NCBI RefSeq assembly: GCF_000422485.1
Contig: NZ_AULW01000001.1
Location: forward strand, 434,001 to 498,000
DNA: 64,000 bases
Reading direction: 5' to 3'
Origin: Paenibacillus pasadenensis DSM 19293
GTDB taxonomy: Bacteria; Bacillota; Bacilli; Paenibacillales; Paenibacillaceae
The translations under genes were made by a program, and so were the position numbers. Below the pieces are notes generated by a model that searched no databases, had not been told where the DNA came from, and saw only the letters and a program-made list of their open reading frames with translations. This document shows positions 26,400-35,429 of this stretch, in pieces (the stretch's first letter is position 1; each line of letters starts with the position of its first letter).

Positions 26400-27675
26400 C
26401 GGCAGCCGCCTCCCTTCCGCTCAGCGCCTCAGGCAGCTCCTCGAGGCTGCGGATCGCATGCACCGGGCCGACGGCATGATCGGACAAGCCGTCGGCGGAG
26501 CGGGCCTGGTCTTCATCCAGCACGCGGATGCAGCACGGGTTATGCCCGCGCCGAGCGAGCCAGCTCATCGCCTGCCGGATCTCCTCCGGCGGAGCGTCGG
26601 TCACGAGCAGCGTCATCGATCCCGCTTCCAGAATCGGATCGGCTCGCAGCACCGCCTGCGCCAGCCGGTCGGCGCCGTCCCGGCTCGCCTCGGTGAGCAG
26701 CTCCATCGCGCGATGCAGCTGGTCGCCGCCGCTTCTCGCCTTGAGCGCGGCAGGGACGGCCGAGGAGCACCACAGCCCCATCGACGTGCCCCGCTTCATG
26801 CCGTGCTCGAACAGCGAGGCGGCGGCCGATACGGCCGTCTCGAACCGCTCGGCCTCGCCCGGTCCGCTGCGGACGCAGGCGTCGAGCAGCACGATCGTGC
26901 GGGGAAGCGCTTCGCGCTCGAACTCCTTGGACTTCCACTGGCCGGTCTTGGCCGTCGCTCCCCAATGGATGCGCGAGAGGCGGTCGCCCGGGATGAACTC
27001 GCGGATGCCGTTGATCTGCGTCGTCTCGCGCGAGGAGCGCGGCGCCGCCGAGTGGGAAAAATGCCCCTTGGCTCCGCGGCTGACGCGGTCCCAGCCCGGC
27101 ACCGCGATCGTGCGCGGACGGACGGAGAAGCTCATCTCCTCCTCGAAGCTGCCTTCATGCTCGAGGAAGCCGAAGACGTCCTTGGTCGTGCAAAGCGTCG
27201 GCAGGAAGCGGTAGACGCCCCGCCGCAGCGGCGGCGTCTCGAAGTCGGCGGCGCCGCTGCGGCGCATGCCCGGCACGAAGCTGACCTCGAACGGAATCGT
27301 CTCTCCGCCGTTGCGTTCGAGACGCTCCTGCACGAGCACATAAGGAACGGGATAATAGCCGGGCAGCCGCAGCTGCATCTCTACGCGCAGGCTGTCGCCC
27401 GCCGCGAGCACCCGGCTGTCGGCGCTGCCCGCGGCCATGCCTGCCGGAGCGGTCGCGGCGATCCGGCGCGAGCCCGATATGCGGCGGATGCCGCTCCAAT
27501 AACCGAGGATCAGATAAAGGATGAGGCCATTGAAGATGCAGAACAGCATGACCGCGGTCTTGCCGCCCTGAAACAGCATGTACAGCAGGCTGCTGACGTA
27601 AAGCGAGGCCATCAGCCCCCAGCGGCGCCGCGCTCGGACGGAGCGTCGATCCGTGGCCGGCCGTCGCATGCTCAT
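26386..27675 (-). CDS. DUF58 domain protein
   Basis: The 429-residue protein has two N-terminal membrane spans (about 23-58) and the DUF58 hallmark IREFIPGDRLSRIHWGATAKTGQW followed by a vWA-like fold (TIVLLDACVRS...). DUF58 proteins are obligate partners of MoxR ATPases and are thought to be chaperoned or activated by them. The ATG overlaps the MoxR stop (ATGA). Confidence 0.92.
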   Translation of the reverse strand: MSMRRPATDRRSVRARRRWGLMASLYVSSLLYMLFQGGKTAVMLFCIFNGLILYLILGYWSGIRRISGSRRIAATAPAGMAAGSADSRVLAAGDSLRVEMQLRLPGYYPVPYVLVQERLERNGGETIPFEVSFVPGMRRSGAADFETPPLRRGVYRFLPTLCTTKDVFGFLEHEGSFEEEMSFSVRPRTIAVPGWDRVSRGAKGHFSHSAAPRSSRETTQINGIREFIPGDRLSRIHWGATAKTGQWKSKEFEREALPRTIVLLDACVRSGPGEAERFETAVSAAASLFEHGMKRGTSMGLWCSSAVPAALKARSGGDQLHRAMELLTEASRDGADRLAQAVLRADPILEAGSMTLLVTDAPPEEIRQAMSWLARRGHNPCCIRVLDEDQARSADGLSDHAVGPVHAIRSLEELPEALSGREAAADAGS

Positions 27676-28628
27676 CGCTCCAGACGGACCGGAGCCTTGG
27701 TCCGCTCGATGACATCCTGGACGACCGTCTCGGGACGCGTCCCCCGCAGACGGGCAGAAGGCTGCAGCAGCAGCCGGTGGGAGAGCACATGGGGCGAAAG
27801 CTGCTTGACGTCGTCGGGAATGACGTATTCCCGCTGCTCGACGAGCGCCCGCGCTTTGGCCGCGCGCATGAGCGCTACGGCCGCGCGCGGGCTGGCGCCG
27901 AGCTGCACGCCTTCATGCTCGCGCGTGCCGCGCACGATGCGCACGAGATAGTCGGCGACGGCTTCGTCGGCATGGATCCGCTCCGCCTGCTGCTGCAGGG
28001 CGATGATGTCGGCGATCGAGGCGACGCGCTCCAGCGCGTCTACCGGATGGCCGCTCTGGCGCCCCAGCACCATCCGCTTTTCGTCCGCCTCGCCGGGATA
28101 GCCGAGCGACAGCTTCATCATGAAGCGGTCCATCTGCGCCTCGGGCAGCAAATAGGTGCCTTCGAACTCGATCGGATTCTGGGTGGCGATCAGGATGAAC
28201 GGCGCGGGAAGCGCGTGCGTCTCGCCGTCGACCGTCACGCTGTTCTCCTCCATCGCCTCGAGCAGCGCGGACTGGGTCTTGGTGGTGGCGCGGTTGATCT
28301 CGTCGGCGAGCACGAGATGGGACATGATCGGACCGGGACGGAAAATGAATTGTTCTTCGCGGGGATGATAGATCGTGAGGCCGGTGATATCGGTAGGCAG
28401 CAGGTCCGGATTGCATTGGATGCGCCGGAAATCGCCGCCGATGGAACGGGCAAGAGCTTTGACCAGCTGGGTTTTGCCGGTGCCGGGAACGTCCTCCAGC
28501 AGCAGATGGCCGCCGGCGAGAAGCGCGATCAGAACAAGCTCGATCTCCCGCTCCTTGCCGAGGATGACGGATTCCAGGTTGCTGCGGATGGACGAGCACA
28601 GCCGCGTATGAGGGGCATAGACTTCCAA
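27672..28628 (-). CDS. MoxR-family AAA+ ATPase
   Basis: The 318-residue AAA+ protein has Walker A VPGTGKTQ (47-54), Walker B LVLADE (105-110) with INRATTKTQSALLEAMEE, sensor 1 IATQNPIEFEGTYLLPEAQMDRFMM and the lid domain. It is the first gene of a three-gene operon with DUF58 and transglutaminase partners. The start is TTG, with AAGGAG 8 nt upstream; no ATG fits. MoxR ATPases act as chaperones for vWA-type partners; the client here is presumably the DUF58 protein. Confidence 0.94.
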   Translation of the reverse strand: MEVYAPHTRLCSSIRSNLESVILGKEREIELVLIALLAGGHLLLEDVPGTGKTQLVKALARSIGGDFRRIQCNPDLLPTDITGLTIYHPREEQFIFRPGPIMSHLVLADEINRATTKTQSALLEAMEENSVTVDGETHALPAPFILIATQNPIEFEGTYLLPEAQMDRFMMKLSLGYPGEADEKRMVLGRQSGHPVDALERVASIADIIALQQQAERIHADEAVADYLVRIVRGTREHEGVQLGASPRAAVALMRAAKARALVEQREYVIPDDVKQLSPHVLSHRLLLQPSARLRGTRPETVVQDVIERTKAPVRLER

Positions 28629-28743
28629 GTCGACAACTCCTTCCCGAATTCTACATCGAGTGAGCCAGCGCCATGGGACGCTGGTCTCATTAGTTTACAG
28701 GAACCGGGATGCCTCAACAACATTTCCCAGTCCGCTCGCATCG

Positions 28744-28785
28744 CAAAAAAAATTGGAGAATCCTCCAGGAGGAGGATTCTCCAAT
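28744..28785 (-). terminator. Terminator of the spoVA operon
   Basis: Minus strand TTGGAGAATCCTCC/GGAGGATTCTCCAA stem followed by eight T, 25 bp after the spoVAEb stop. Confidence 0.92.
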
Positions 28786-28810
28786 CAACGAGCGGAACGG
28801 CCAAAAGGTT

Positions 28811-29161
28811 TCACCCTTTGGGACGAACGATGAGCGCGGCGAGGAACGAAAAGATGATCGCGGCGCTTATGCCCGCGCTCGTCACCTTGAAGATGCCGGA
28901 GATGACGCCGATCCAGCCGGTATCATGCAGCTCCGTCAGCGCCCCGTGCACGAGCGAGTTGCCGAAGCTGGTAATCGGCACCGTCACCCCCGCGCCGGCG
29001 AACTTGATGAGCGGCTCGTACCAGCCGAGCCCGTCGACGATCGCGCCGAGCACGACGAGCAGCGACATCGTATGCGCCGGAGTCAGCTTCACGACGTCGA
29101 ACAGCAGCTGCCCGAATACGCAGATCGCCCCTCCGATGACAAACGCCCACAGATAGATCAT
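28811..29161 (-). CDS. spoVAEb: Stage V sporulation protein AEb
   Basis: 116 residues, four predicted spans, matching SpoVAEb in length and sequence ([20 protein letters not shown]..., [40 protein letters not shown]). Part of the inner-membrane SpoVA channel that moves Ca-dipicolinic acid into the forespore and out at germination. Start chosen at the ATG that overlaps the spoVAD stop (ATGA), with GAGGTG upstream. Last gene of the operon. Confidence 0.95.
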   Translation of the reverse strand: MIYLWAFVIGGAICVFGQLLFDVVKLTPAHTMSLLVVLGAIVDGLGWYEPLIKFAGAGVTVPITSFGNSLVHGALTELHDTGWIGVISGIFKVTSAGISAAIIFSFLAALIVRPKG

Positions 29162-30177
29162 GGCTTCACCTCGTTTCTTTCGATGGATACGGCATGCGCG
29201 ATGCACGGGATGCTCTCACCCTGCTGAAACGACAGCGGCGACAGCAGCGCGCCGGTCGCGACGACCAGGATCCGCCTCAGCTCGCCTTTCTCGATCCGCT
29301 TGAGCAGATGGCCGTAGGTGACGACAGCGGAGCAGGCGCAGCCGCTGCCGCCGGCCTGGACCTTCTGGCGGTCGACATCGTACACCATGAGCCCGCAGTC
29401 GGCGAACACCGTCTCCTCCATCGGGACGCCGCCGCGCTTGAGCAGATCGGTCGCGATCCGGTGGCCGACCGTCGCCAGGTCGCCGGTGACGATCATGTCG
29501 TAGTCGCCGGGCGAGCGGCCCGTGTCGGTCAGATGCGCCTGGATCGTATCGACGGCCGCCGGCGCCATCGCCGCTCCCATGTTGAACGGATCCTTGACGC
29601 CGAGATCGACGATGCGGCCGATCGTCGCGCATTCGACGACCGGCCCGCTGCCTGCCGGAGCGACGATCGCCGCGCCCGCTCCCGTGATCGTGTACTGGGC
29701 GGTCGGCGGCTTTTGCGAGCCGTACTCGGTCGGATAGCGGAACTGCTTCTCGGCCGTGCAGTTATGGCTGCAGGTGCCGGCGAGCACATGGGTGCCGTTG
29801 CCCGAATTGACGATCATGGAGGCGATCGCCAGCGACTCCATCGAGGTCGAGCAGGCGCCGAAGACACCAAGATACGGCACGCCGAGCGTGCGCGCCGCGA
29901 ACGTGTTGCTGATGATCTGGTTCATCAGATCGCCGCCGACGTAGAATTCCAGCTCGTCCTTGGCGATTCCCGATTTTTTGATCGCCAGGTCGGAGGCTTG
30001 CTCGAGCAGCAGCCGCTCGGCTTTCTCCCAGCTTTTCTGCTGCAGGTCGAGCTCCGGATGGACGAGATCGAAGTCGGCCGCGAGCGGCCCGTCGCCCTCG
30101 TCCGGACCGACGACCGTCGCCGTGCCGATGATGACCGGCCGGTTCTCGAACCACCAGGTCTGCTTGCCTTTTTTCAT
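29158..30177 (-). CDS. spoVAD: Stage V sporulation protein AD
   Basis: The 339-residue protein has the thiolase-like fold of SpoVAD ([58 protein letters not shown]), which binds dipicolinic acid on the spore inner membrane. The gene starts one base after the spoVAC stop with GGGGGGCAG as a site, and overlaps spoVAEb. Confidence 0.96.
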   Translation of the reverse strand: MKKGKQTWWFENRPVIIGTATVVGPDEGDGPLAADFDLVHPELDLQQKSWEKAERLLLEQASDLAIKKSGIAKDELEFYVGGDLMNQIISNTFAARTLGVPYLGVFGACSTSMESLAIASMIVNSGNGTHVLAGTCSHNCTAEKQFRYPTEYGSQKPPTAQYTITGAGAAIVAPAGSGPVVECATIGRIVDLGVKDPFNMGAAMAPAAVDTIQAHLTDTGRSPGDYDMIVTGDLATVGHRIATDLLKRGGVPMEETVFADCGLMVYDVDRQKVQAGGSGCACSAVVTYGHLLKRIEKGELRRILVVATGALLSPLSFQQGESIPCIAHAVSIERNEVKP

Positions 30178-30178
30178 C

Positions 30179-30670
30179 TTACTGCCCCCCCGTGCCGAGG
30201 ATCAGATGCGCGATGCCGACAAAAAAAGCCGCTACGGTGCCGAATACGATGACCGAGCCCGCCAGCTTGAACATATTGGCGCCGACGCCGAGCACGAGCC
30301 CCTCGCTCCGATGCTCCAGCGCGGCGGAGCACATCGAGTTGGCGAAGCCCGTCACCGGCACGGCCGTCCCCGCTCCCGCCCACTGGGCGATCTTGTCGTA
30401 GACGCCGAGGCAGGTCAGGATGATCGACAGCAGAATCATGACCGCGACCGTCGGGTTCGCCGCCTTTTCCGCATCGAAGCCGAAGGCATGCATGAAAAAT
30501 TCTTGGACGCCCTGTCCGATCAGGCAGATGAAGCCGCCGACGAGGAACGCGCGAATGCAGTTGCCGAGCACGGAGCGCGCCGGCTCCCGGTTTTTAGCGA
30601 ATGCCTTGTACTCCTTGGGAGACATCGTCATTTTTTTATAGTCCTCGCCTTTAACGCTGTTGCCTGGCAT
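30179..30670 (-). CDS. spoVAC: Stage V sporulation protein AC
   Basis: 163 residues with a hydrophilic N terminus (MSPKEYKAFAKNREP) and four spans (FLVGGFICLIGQGVQEFF, VAVMILLSIILTCLGVYDKIAQWAGAGTAVPVTGF), the mechanosensitive channel component of the SpoVA complex. GGGG lies 8 nt before the ATG at 30670; the open frame extends upstream without sites. First gene of a three-gene spoVAC-AD-AEb operon; no spoVAA/AB genes are present here. Confidence 0.95.
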   Translation of the reverse strand: MPGNSVKGEDYKKMTMSPKEYKAFAKNREPARSVLGNCIRAFLVGGFICLIGQGVQEFFMHAFGFDAEKAANPTVAVMILLSIILTCLGVYDKIAQWAGAGTAVPVTGFANSMCSAALEHRSEGLVLGVGANMFKLAGSVIVFGTVAAFFVGIAHLILGTGGQ

Positions 30671-30740
30671 GTCGAATCCCCCTGTCTGGCCGCTGGATCG
30701 GCACGCGGTCCACCGCGGCGATCGGCCCATGGTCTGGGAT

Positions 30741-30769
30741 TAGTATGAGCGTTGGCGGCCGACCTTATC
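30741..30769 (-). promoter_or_regulatory. Sigma-G-like promoter of the spoVA operon
   Basis: Minus strand GATAA - 17 bp - CATACTA, close to the forespore sigma-G consensus (GHATR and CATWHTA), 71 bp before the spoVAC start. Confidence 0.7.
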
Positions 30770-30945
30770 CTATCGCTCGTCCCCGAAAACCTTCCGCTCG
30801 TCAGGCGCGGCGGCTCAGGAAAGGCTAACAAAAGCCGCCCCTCCCTCATGTCCGCAAGGCGGCCGGCGACCGCAGCAAGCATTAGAAGAGCTGCTTCTTC
30901 AACCGCGTCACCGCTTTACATTCGCATAGAACAGCCTGTCCGCCG

Positions 30946-30974
30946 TTTACGAAAAGCTCCAGATGCGCTATAGT
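30946..30974 (+). promoter_or_regulatory. Probable sigma-A promoter of the MFS gene
   Basis: TTTACG - 17 bp - TATAGT, 71 bp before the chosen ATG. Confidence 0.6.
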
Positions 30975-31044
30975 ACGTTTCAGGCCGTTTTATAACCTTA
31001 CATCTTATGTCATGACAGGCATGTCAGAAAGAAGGGCTTTATCC

Positions 31045-32298
31045 ATGATTCCTCATTCCTCGCCTGCCGGACGCCGTCCGACATGGCTTGCCGTCGCCGG
31101 CATCCTGCTCATCGCCGCCAACATGCGCGCCGCGATCACCTCGGTCGGTCCGCTGCTCGACCGGATCGCGACGGATTATCGCCTGAGCAGCGAGATGTCC
31201 GGCTTGCTTACCTCGCTGCCGCTGCTCGCCTTCGGAGCGATGTCGCTGCTGGCTCCCCGCCTGGCCGAAAAGCTCGGCTCCGAGCGCTCGCTGCTGTACG
31301 GCTTGGCGCTGCTGCTCGCCGGCATGCTGATCCGCGCGCTCCCTGGAACGGAGGCGCTGTTCGCGGGCACCGCGCTGCTCGGGCTCGCGATCGCCGTCAG
31401 CAACGTGCTGCTGCCGAGCCTCATCAAGCGCGACTTCCCGGGACAGATCGGACTGCTGACCGGCTCCTACTCCGTGACGATGAGCGTCTTCGCGGCGATC
31501 GCTTCCGGCGCGTCGGTGCCGCTCGCCGCATTGCCGGGCTGGGACTGGAGCCGCTCGCTGCTGCTCTGGGCGCTGCTCGCCGCGCTGGCGTTCGCGGTCT
31601 GGCTGCCGGTCAGCCTGAGCTCCAAGCGCGTGACTGCCGCCGCTCCGGCCCAGTCTCCGGCGCGCATGCTGCGCTCGCCGCTCGCTTGGCGGATCACGCT
31701 GTATATGGGCCTGCAGTCGCTCACGTTCTATGCGACGATCACCTGGCTGCCCGTGCTGTTTCACGAGCGCGGCTTCAGCGCGGCGTCGGCGGGCTGGCTG
31801 CTGTCGCTGATGCAGCTGGTCAGTCTGCCTACCTCCTTCTTCGTTCCCGTCTGGGCGAGCCGGATGCGCTCCCAGGTGCCTCTCGTCGGCATTGCCGGCG
31901 CCCTTTCCTTGAGCGGATATGCCGGGCTGCTTTGGGGCTCGGCGTCGATGTCGCTGCTCTGGATCACGCTGCTCGGCTTGAGCCAAGGCGCCACGATTTC
32001 GCTGGCGCTGACGTTTTTCGGCCTTCGCACGCGCACGGCGGCAGAAGCCGCCCGCCTGTCGGGCATGGCCCAGTCGATCGGCTATTTTCTCGCCGCTTTC
32101 GGCCCGGTGCTGCTCGGCACGCTCCATGACCGGACCGGCTCGTGGAATCCGGTGCTGGCCGTGCTGCTGCTCGTCTCCGTCGTTGTCGTCGCCCTAGGCC
32201 TCGGCGCCGGCCGGCCGGGCACGATCAGCGAGCCGCATGGCGGCGCGAGCGGGCTGCGCTCGCCGGCCGGCGGCAAGCTGACCGGACCTGCCCGCTGA
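31045..32298 (+). CDS. MFS transporter of the CynX/NimT type
   Basis: The 417-residue protein has twelve predicted spans and the family opening ILLIAANMRAAITSVGPLLDRI, characteristic of CynX/NimT-like transporters (cyanate and 2-nitroimidazole exporters are the named members). The second half (LYMGLQSLTFYATITWLPVLFHERGFS) is equally typical. The substrate is not deducible. AGAAGGG 9 nt before the ATG at 31045 decides the start; two ATGs 24 and 33 bp earlier lack a site. Monocistronic. Confidence 0.88.
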   Translation: MIPHSSPAGRRPTWLAVAGILLIAANMRAAITSVGPLLDRIATDYRLSSEMSGLLTSLPLLAFGAMSLLAPRLAEKLGSERSLLYGLALLLAGMLIRALPGTEALFAGTALLGLAIAVSNVLLPSLIKRDFPGQIGLLTGSYSVTMSVFAAIASGASVPLAALPGWDWSRSLLLWALLAALAFAVWLPVSLSSKRVTAAAPAQSPARMLRSPLAWRITLYMGLQSLTFYATITWLPVLFHERGFSAASAGWLLSLMQLVSLPTSFFVPVWASRMRSQVPLVGIAGALSLSGYAGLLWGSASMSLLWITLLGLSQGATISLALTFFGLRTRTAAEAARLSGMAQSIGYFLAAFGPVLLGTLHDRTGSWNPVLAVLLLVSVVVVALGLGAGRPGTISEPHGGASGLRSPAGGKLTGPAR

Positions 32299-32363
32299 CA
32301 AACGGGCGGCTGACGGCCCGCCAGACGGGCGGCTCGGCTTTTCAACCTGAATTCGCTCTCCCC

Positions 32364-32399
32364 CAAGCCTCGGTCCTTGCTCAGGACCGGGCTTTTTTT
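32364..32399 (+). terminator. Terminator of the MFS gene
   Basis: AGCCTCGGTCCT-TGCTC-AGGACCGGGCT followed by seven T. Confidence 0.88.
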
Positions 32400-32496
32400 G
32401 CCTTCATTTTCCTGTATTAGGATCTTCTAAGAAGGATACCCAGGCTCGTCCTCCGATGCTACAATCGGCCCACAACGCATAAGGAGGCGCTCCAAC

Positions 32497-33066
32497 ATGA
32501 ACCATCACCACCATCCGATGCTTCGCCGTCTGCTTGTCGTCACGGCCGCCGCGACGCTTGTCGCCGGACTCTCGCTGCCCTCTACGGCCGCCGCCAGCAC
32601 CGCCGCAGTATCGTCCGTCTCGACATCGGCGGCAAGCGCTTCGGCTGACGATGCAGCCGCATCCGTCTCGGCCAGTTCGAAAGCCGACCGCATCATCGCC
32701 TTCGCCCAGTCGCTGCGAGGCAAGGTCAAGTACGTCTATGGCGCGAACCAGCCGTCCCGGCTTGTTTTCGACTGCTCCTCGTTTACGAAATATGTGTTCG
32801 CTTCCGAAGGCGTCAGCCTGAAATGGGGCTCGACGGCGCAAAGCAAGCAAGGCGTCAAGGTCGGCAAGGACAGCCTTCGCAAAGGCGATCTGATGTTCTT
32901 CCGCAGCAGCAGCGGCTCTTCCTCGAAGATCAGCCATGTGGGCATCTACATAGGCGACGGCAAGTTCATCCATAATACGATCGGCTCCAATGTGAACGGC
33001 GTCGTCATCAGCAGCTTCAACAGCAGCTATCAGAAACGATTCGTCTCCGCCGCGCGCGTGCTATAG
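32497..33066 (+). CDS. Secreted NlpC/P60 peptidoglycan endopeptidase
   Basis: The 189-residue precursor has a signal peptide (residues 1-34, cleavage near STAAAS), an Ala/Ser-rich linker to about 60 and an NlpC/P60 domain with catalytic C93 (FDCSSF), H147 (ISHVGIYIG) and H159 (FIHNT). These enzymes cut gamma-D-glutamyl-diaminopimelate bonds in peptidoglycan stems. No cell-wall-binding module is present, so the enzyme may be released. AAGGAGG lies 9 nt before the ATG, and an extended -10 (TGCTACAAT) lies at 32457-32465. Confidence 0.92.
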   Translation: MNHHHHPMLRRLLVVTAAATLVAGLSLPSTAAASTAAVSSVSTSAASASADDAAASVSASSKADRIIAFAQSLRGKVKYVYGANQPSRLVFDCSSFTKYVFASEGVSLKWGSTAQSKQGVKVGKDSLRKGDLMFFRSSSGSSSKISHVGIYIGDGKFIHNTIGSNVNGVVISSFNSSYQKRFVSAARVL

Positions 33067-33082
33067 CGAGCGCCATCTCCCT

Positions 33083-33130
33083 AAACGCCCCTCGTTCCGG
33101 CCGTTCCACGGCCTGGATCGAGGGGCGTTT
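33083..33130. terminator. Terminator of the NlpC/P60 gene
   Basis: AAACGCCCCTCG pairs with CGAGGGGCGTTT around an inner GGCCG/CGGCC stem. Confidence 0.85.
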
Positions 33131-33307
33131 CCGTTGGTTTTCACATGCTTCCATTCGCTTCCGTTCGCTTCCGCCCGCTTCGGACGTCCGGCTTTGATTG
33201 GAGACTCGCCGCCGATTCATCGTTCGGATTTTGGTCATTTTATTCGATGGAACCTATACATTCTCTCTTCCAAACTACTGATAGGCGAATGATTTTCATC
33301 CCCACCG

Positions 33308-33336
33308 TTGACACATCCGTTTTCCTGAGCTACGAT
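33308..33336 (+). promoter_or_regulatory. Promoter of the riboswitch-controlled dehydrogenase gene
   Basis: Consensus TTGACA - 17 bp - TACGAT, ending 22 bp before the aptamer. Between the previous terminator and this promoter (33131-33307) no gene is seen, only short TTCGCTTCC-type direct repeats near 33150-33180. Confidence 0.8.
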
Positions 33337-33357
33337 ATCAACTGTCGCCGATAGGCG

Positions 33358-33425
33358 CGTTCGTATATCCTCGGGAATCGGCCCGAGGGTCTCTACAAGG
33401 AACCGTAAATTCCTGGCTACGAACG
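33358..33425 (+). ncRNA. Purine riboswitch, guanine type
   Basis: P1 CGTTCGTA/TACGAACG, P2 CCTCGGG/CCCGAGG and P3 AGGAA/TTCCT enclose the conserved junction segments TAT, GTCTCTAC and GGCTA, and the P3 loop CCGTAAA that kisses the P2 loop AATCGG. The specificity base before the P1 3' strand is C (GGCTAC), as in guanine/hypoxanthine aptamers; adenine aptamers have T there. Immediately downstream AACGGGT/ACCCGTT can pair and competes with the P1 3' strand, and TTTTT follows, giving a plausible expression platform. Confidence 0.92.
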
Positions 33426-33487
33426 GGTTGCTTTTCGCATACCCGTTTGCAGCCGGGAATTTTTGCGTCCAAAGGAGAATGAAGGTC

Positions 33488-34960
33488 ATGGGAAAATATG
33501 ATGTCATCGTCGTCGGAGCCGGTCCGGCCGGAATCTTCGCCTGCTACGAGCTCACGCTCAAAGCGCCGCAGCTGAAGGTGCTGCTCGTCGACAAGGGCCA
33601 CTCGATCGACCGCCGCAGCTGTCCAATTCTCGAAGAGAAGATCCAGCTCTGTCCTCCGCCCGCGGGCAAGAAGGAATTCGCCGGCTGCCTGCCGGCCTGC
33701 TCGATCACCGCCGGCTTCGGCGGCGCCGGCGCGTACAGCGACGGCAAGTTCAACATCACGACCGAATTCGGCGGCTGGCTGACGGACTATCTGCCTCCTT
33801 CTCAAGTGCTGGAGCTCATCCGCTACGTCGACCGCATCAACCTCGAGCACGGAGCGACGACGGCAATCACCGATCCGACGACCGATACGATCCGCGACAT
33901 CGAGCAGCGCGGCTACGCCGCCGGCCTCAAGCTGCTGCGCGCCGAGGTGCGCCATCTGGGCACGGAGCAGAACCTCGCGATTCTGAAGTCGATCTTCGAC
34001 TACTTGCAGACGCGCATCGACATGCGCTTCAAGACCGAGGTCGAGGATCTCGTCACCGTCAAGGAGAACGGCGCGCACCGCGTGACCGGCATTACGATCC
34101 GCGGCGGCGAGACGCATGAAGCCGACGTCGTCATGGTCGCCCCAGGCCGCGACGGCTCCGCCTGGCTGACCGAGGTGCTGAAGCGCCGACGCCTCAAGAT
34201 GCACAACAACCAGGTCGACGTCGGCGTGCGCGTAGAGACGAGCGACGTCGTCATGCGCGAGATCAACGAGCATCTGTACGAGGGCAAGTTCATCTACAAC
34301 ACTTCCGTCGGCACGCGCGTGCGCACGTTCTGCAGCAATCCGTCCGGCCACGTCGTCGTCGAGAACCACAGCGGCGTCATGGCGGCCAACGGCCACTCCT
34401 ACAAGGATCCGGCGCTCGGCTCGTCCAACACGAACTTCGCGCTGCTCGTCTCGCACCGCTTCACCGAGCCGTTCGACAAGCCGAACGAGTACGCGCGCGA
34501 GATCTGCCAGCGGGCCAACGACCTGTCGAGCGGCGGCGTCATCGTGCAGAAGTACGGCGACATCCTGCGCGGACGGCGATCCACCGCGAGCCGTATCCGC
34601 GAGGGCTTCCTAGAGCCGACGCTGCATGAGGCGGTGCCGGGCGATCTCGGCCTCGTGCTGCCCTACAACACGATGCGCAGCCTGATCGAGATGGTCGAGG
34701 CGCTGGAAAAGGTGACGCCGGGCATCGCGTCCGAGCATACGCTGTTCTACGGCGTCGAAGCGAAGTTCTACTCCGCCCGTCCGAAGCTCACGAACGACCT
34801 GGAGACGGAGATTTCCGGCCTGTACTGCGGCGGCGACGGAGCCGGCATCACGCGCGGCCTCGCCCAGGCCGGCGCGGCCGGCGTCTGGATCGCGCGCGCC
34901 ATGCTGCGCCGGACGAGCGGCTCCGCTGCCGGAGCGGAGGCGGCTCTGCCGACGCTCTGA
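33488..34960 (+). CDS. NAD(P)/FAD-dependent dehydrogenase (COG2509-type) under purine riboswitch
   Basis: The 490-residue flavoprotein opens with the FAD-binding dinucleotide fold YDVIVVGAGPAGIFACYEL and carries the COG2509-type features CPILEEKIQLCPPPAGKKEFAGCLPACSI (cysteine-rich segment around residues 45-72) and the C-terminal GLYCGGDGAGITRGLAQAGAAGVWIA that completes the FAD site. No biochemical function is known to me for this family. Its control by a guanine-type riboswitch links it to purine levels (inference). AAAGGAG lies 10 nt before the ATG at 33488, which is preferred over ATGs upstream that are too close to or precede the site. Confidence 0.9.
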   Translation: MGKYDVIVVGAGPAGIFACYELTLKAPQLKVLLVDKGHSIDRRSCPILEEKIQLCPPPAGKKEFAGCLPACSITAGFGGAGAYSDGKFNITTEFGGWLTDYLPPSQVLELIRYVDRINLEHGATTAITDPTTDTIRDIEQRGYAAGLKLLRAEVRHLGTEQNLAILKSIFDYLQTRIDMRFKTEVEDLVTVKENGAHRVTGITIRGGETHEADVVMVAPGRDGSAWLTEVLKRRRLKMHNNQVDVGVRVETSDVVMREINEHLYEGKFIYNTSVGTRVRTFCSNPSGHVVVENHSGVMAANGHSYKDPALGSSNTNFALLVSHRFTEPFDKPNEYAREICQRANDLSSGGVIVQKYGDILRGRRSTASRIREGFLEPTLHEAVPGDLGLVLPYNTMRSLIEMVEALEKVTPGIASEHTLFYGVEAKFYSARPKLTNDLETEISGLYCGGDGAGITRGLAQAGAAGVWIARAMLRRTSGSAAGAEAALPTL

Positions 34961-35034
34961 CGGCGCTGCTGGCGGACGATTACATTCGGGGGGACCAACA
35001 TTCGGCGGACGACCAGAAAGCGGGATCGCTCGGC
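34961..35034. other. Start of a 636-bp gene-free stretch (34961-35596)
   Basis: Between the dehydrogenase and metQ no supported gene is seen; the stretch holds a 33-bp repeat tract, a pair of hairpin repeats and the metQ terminator, listed separately. Short open frames across it are repeat-derived. Confidence 0.6.
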
Positions 35035-35144
35035 GGCGCGGGCATTCGAAACCGGCATTCGCTTCGCGGCGCGGGGACTCGAAACCGGTATTCGCTTCGC
35101 GGAGCGGCATCGAAACCGACATCGCTTCGCGGCGCGGGGACTCG
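35035..35144. repeat. 33/33/30-bp imperfect tandem repeat
   Basis: Units of GGCGCGGGGACTCGAAACCG plus GTATTCGCTTCGC begin at 35035, 35068, 35101 (30 bp) and, partial, 35131. The unit length is a multiple of three, so it could encode a periodic peptide, but no ribosome binding site or coding context supports it. Confidence 0.8.
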
Positions 35145-35429
35145 TTCCGATCTCCCTGGAGCCCAGATTCCTTTGATTCTATTTTTCCAAAACGGAAGGA
35201 ATCCGGCCTCCAAGGGAACCGCTGCCGCTTCTCCACGAGCCCCCGTCCGCTTCGCATCCGGTTTCAACCTCGCTGACGGCTTGATCGCCTCGCCTGAGGC
35301 CATTGCAATTTCTATCGTCTCCGGCTGAACGCGGAGTACGATCAGGCCAATCAAGCAGAGCGGGCCGCTGCCGTTCGGAGAAGCGTCAGCGGTCTTTTGC
35401 TACGCCAATCCCGCCTCAGCGCCCCCACC

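Noticed and set aside
34980..35354. Minus-strand frame with VPAPRSE-type repeats
   Set aside because: Repeat length happens to be a multiple of three; no ribosome binding site, and other frames are equally open.
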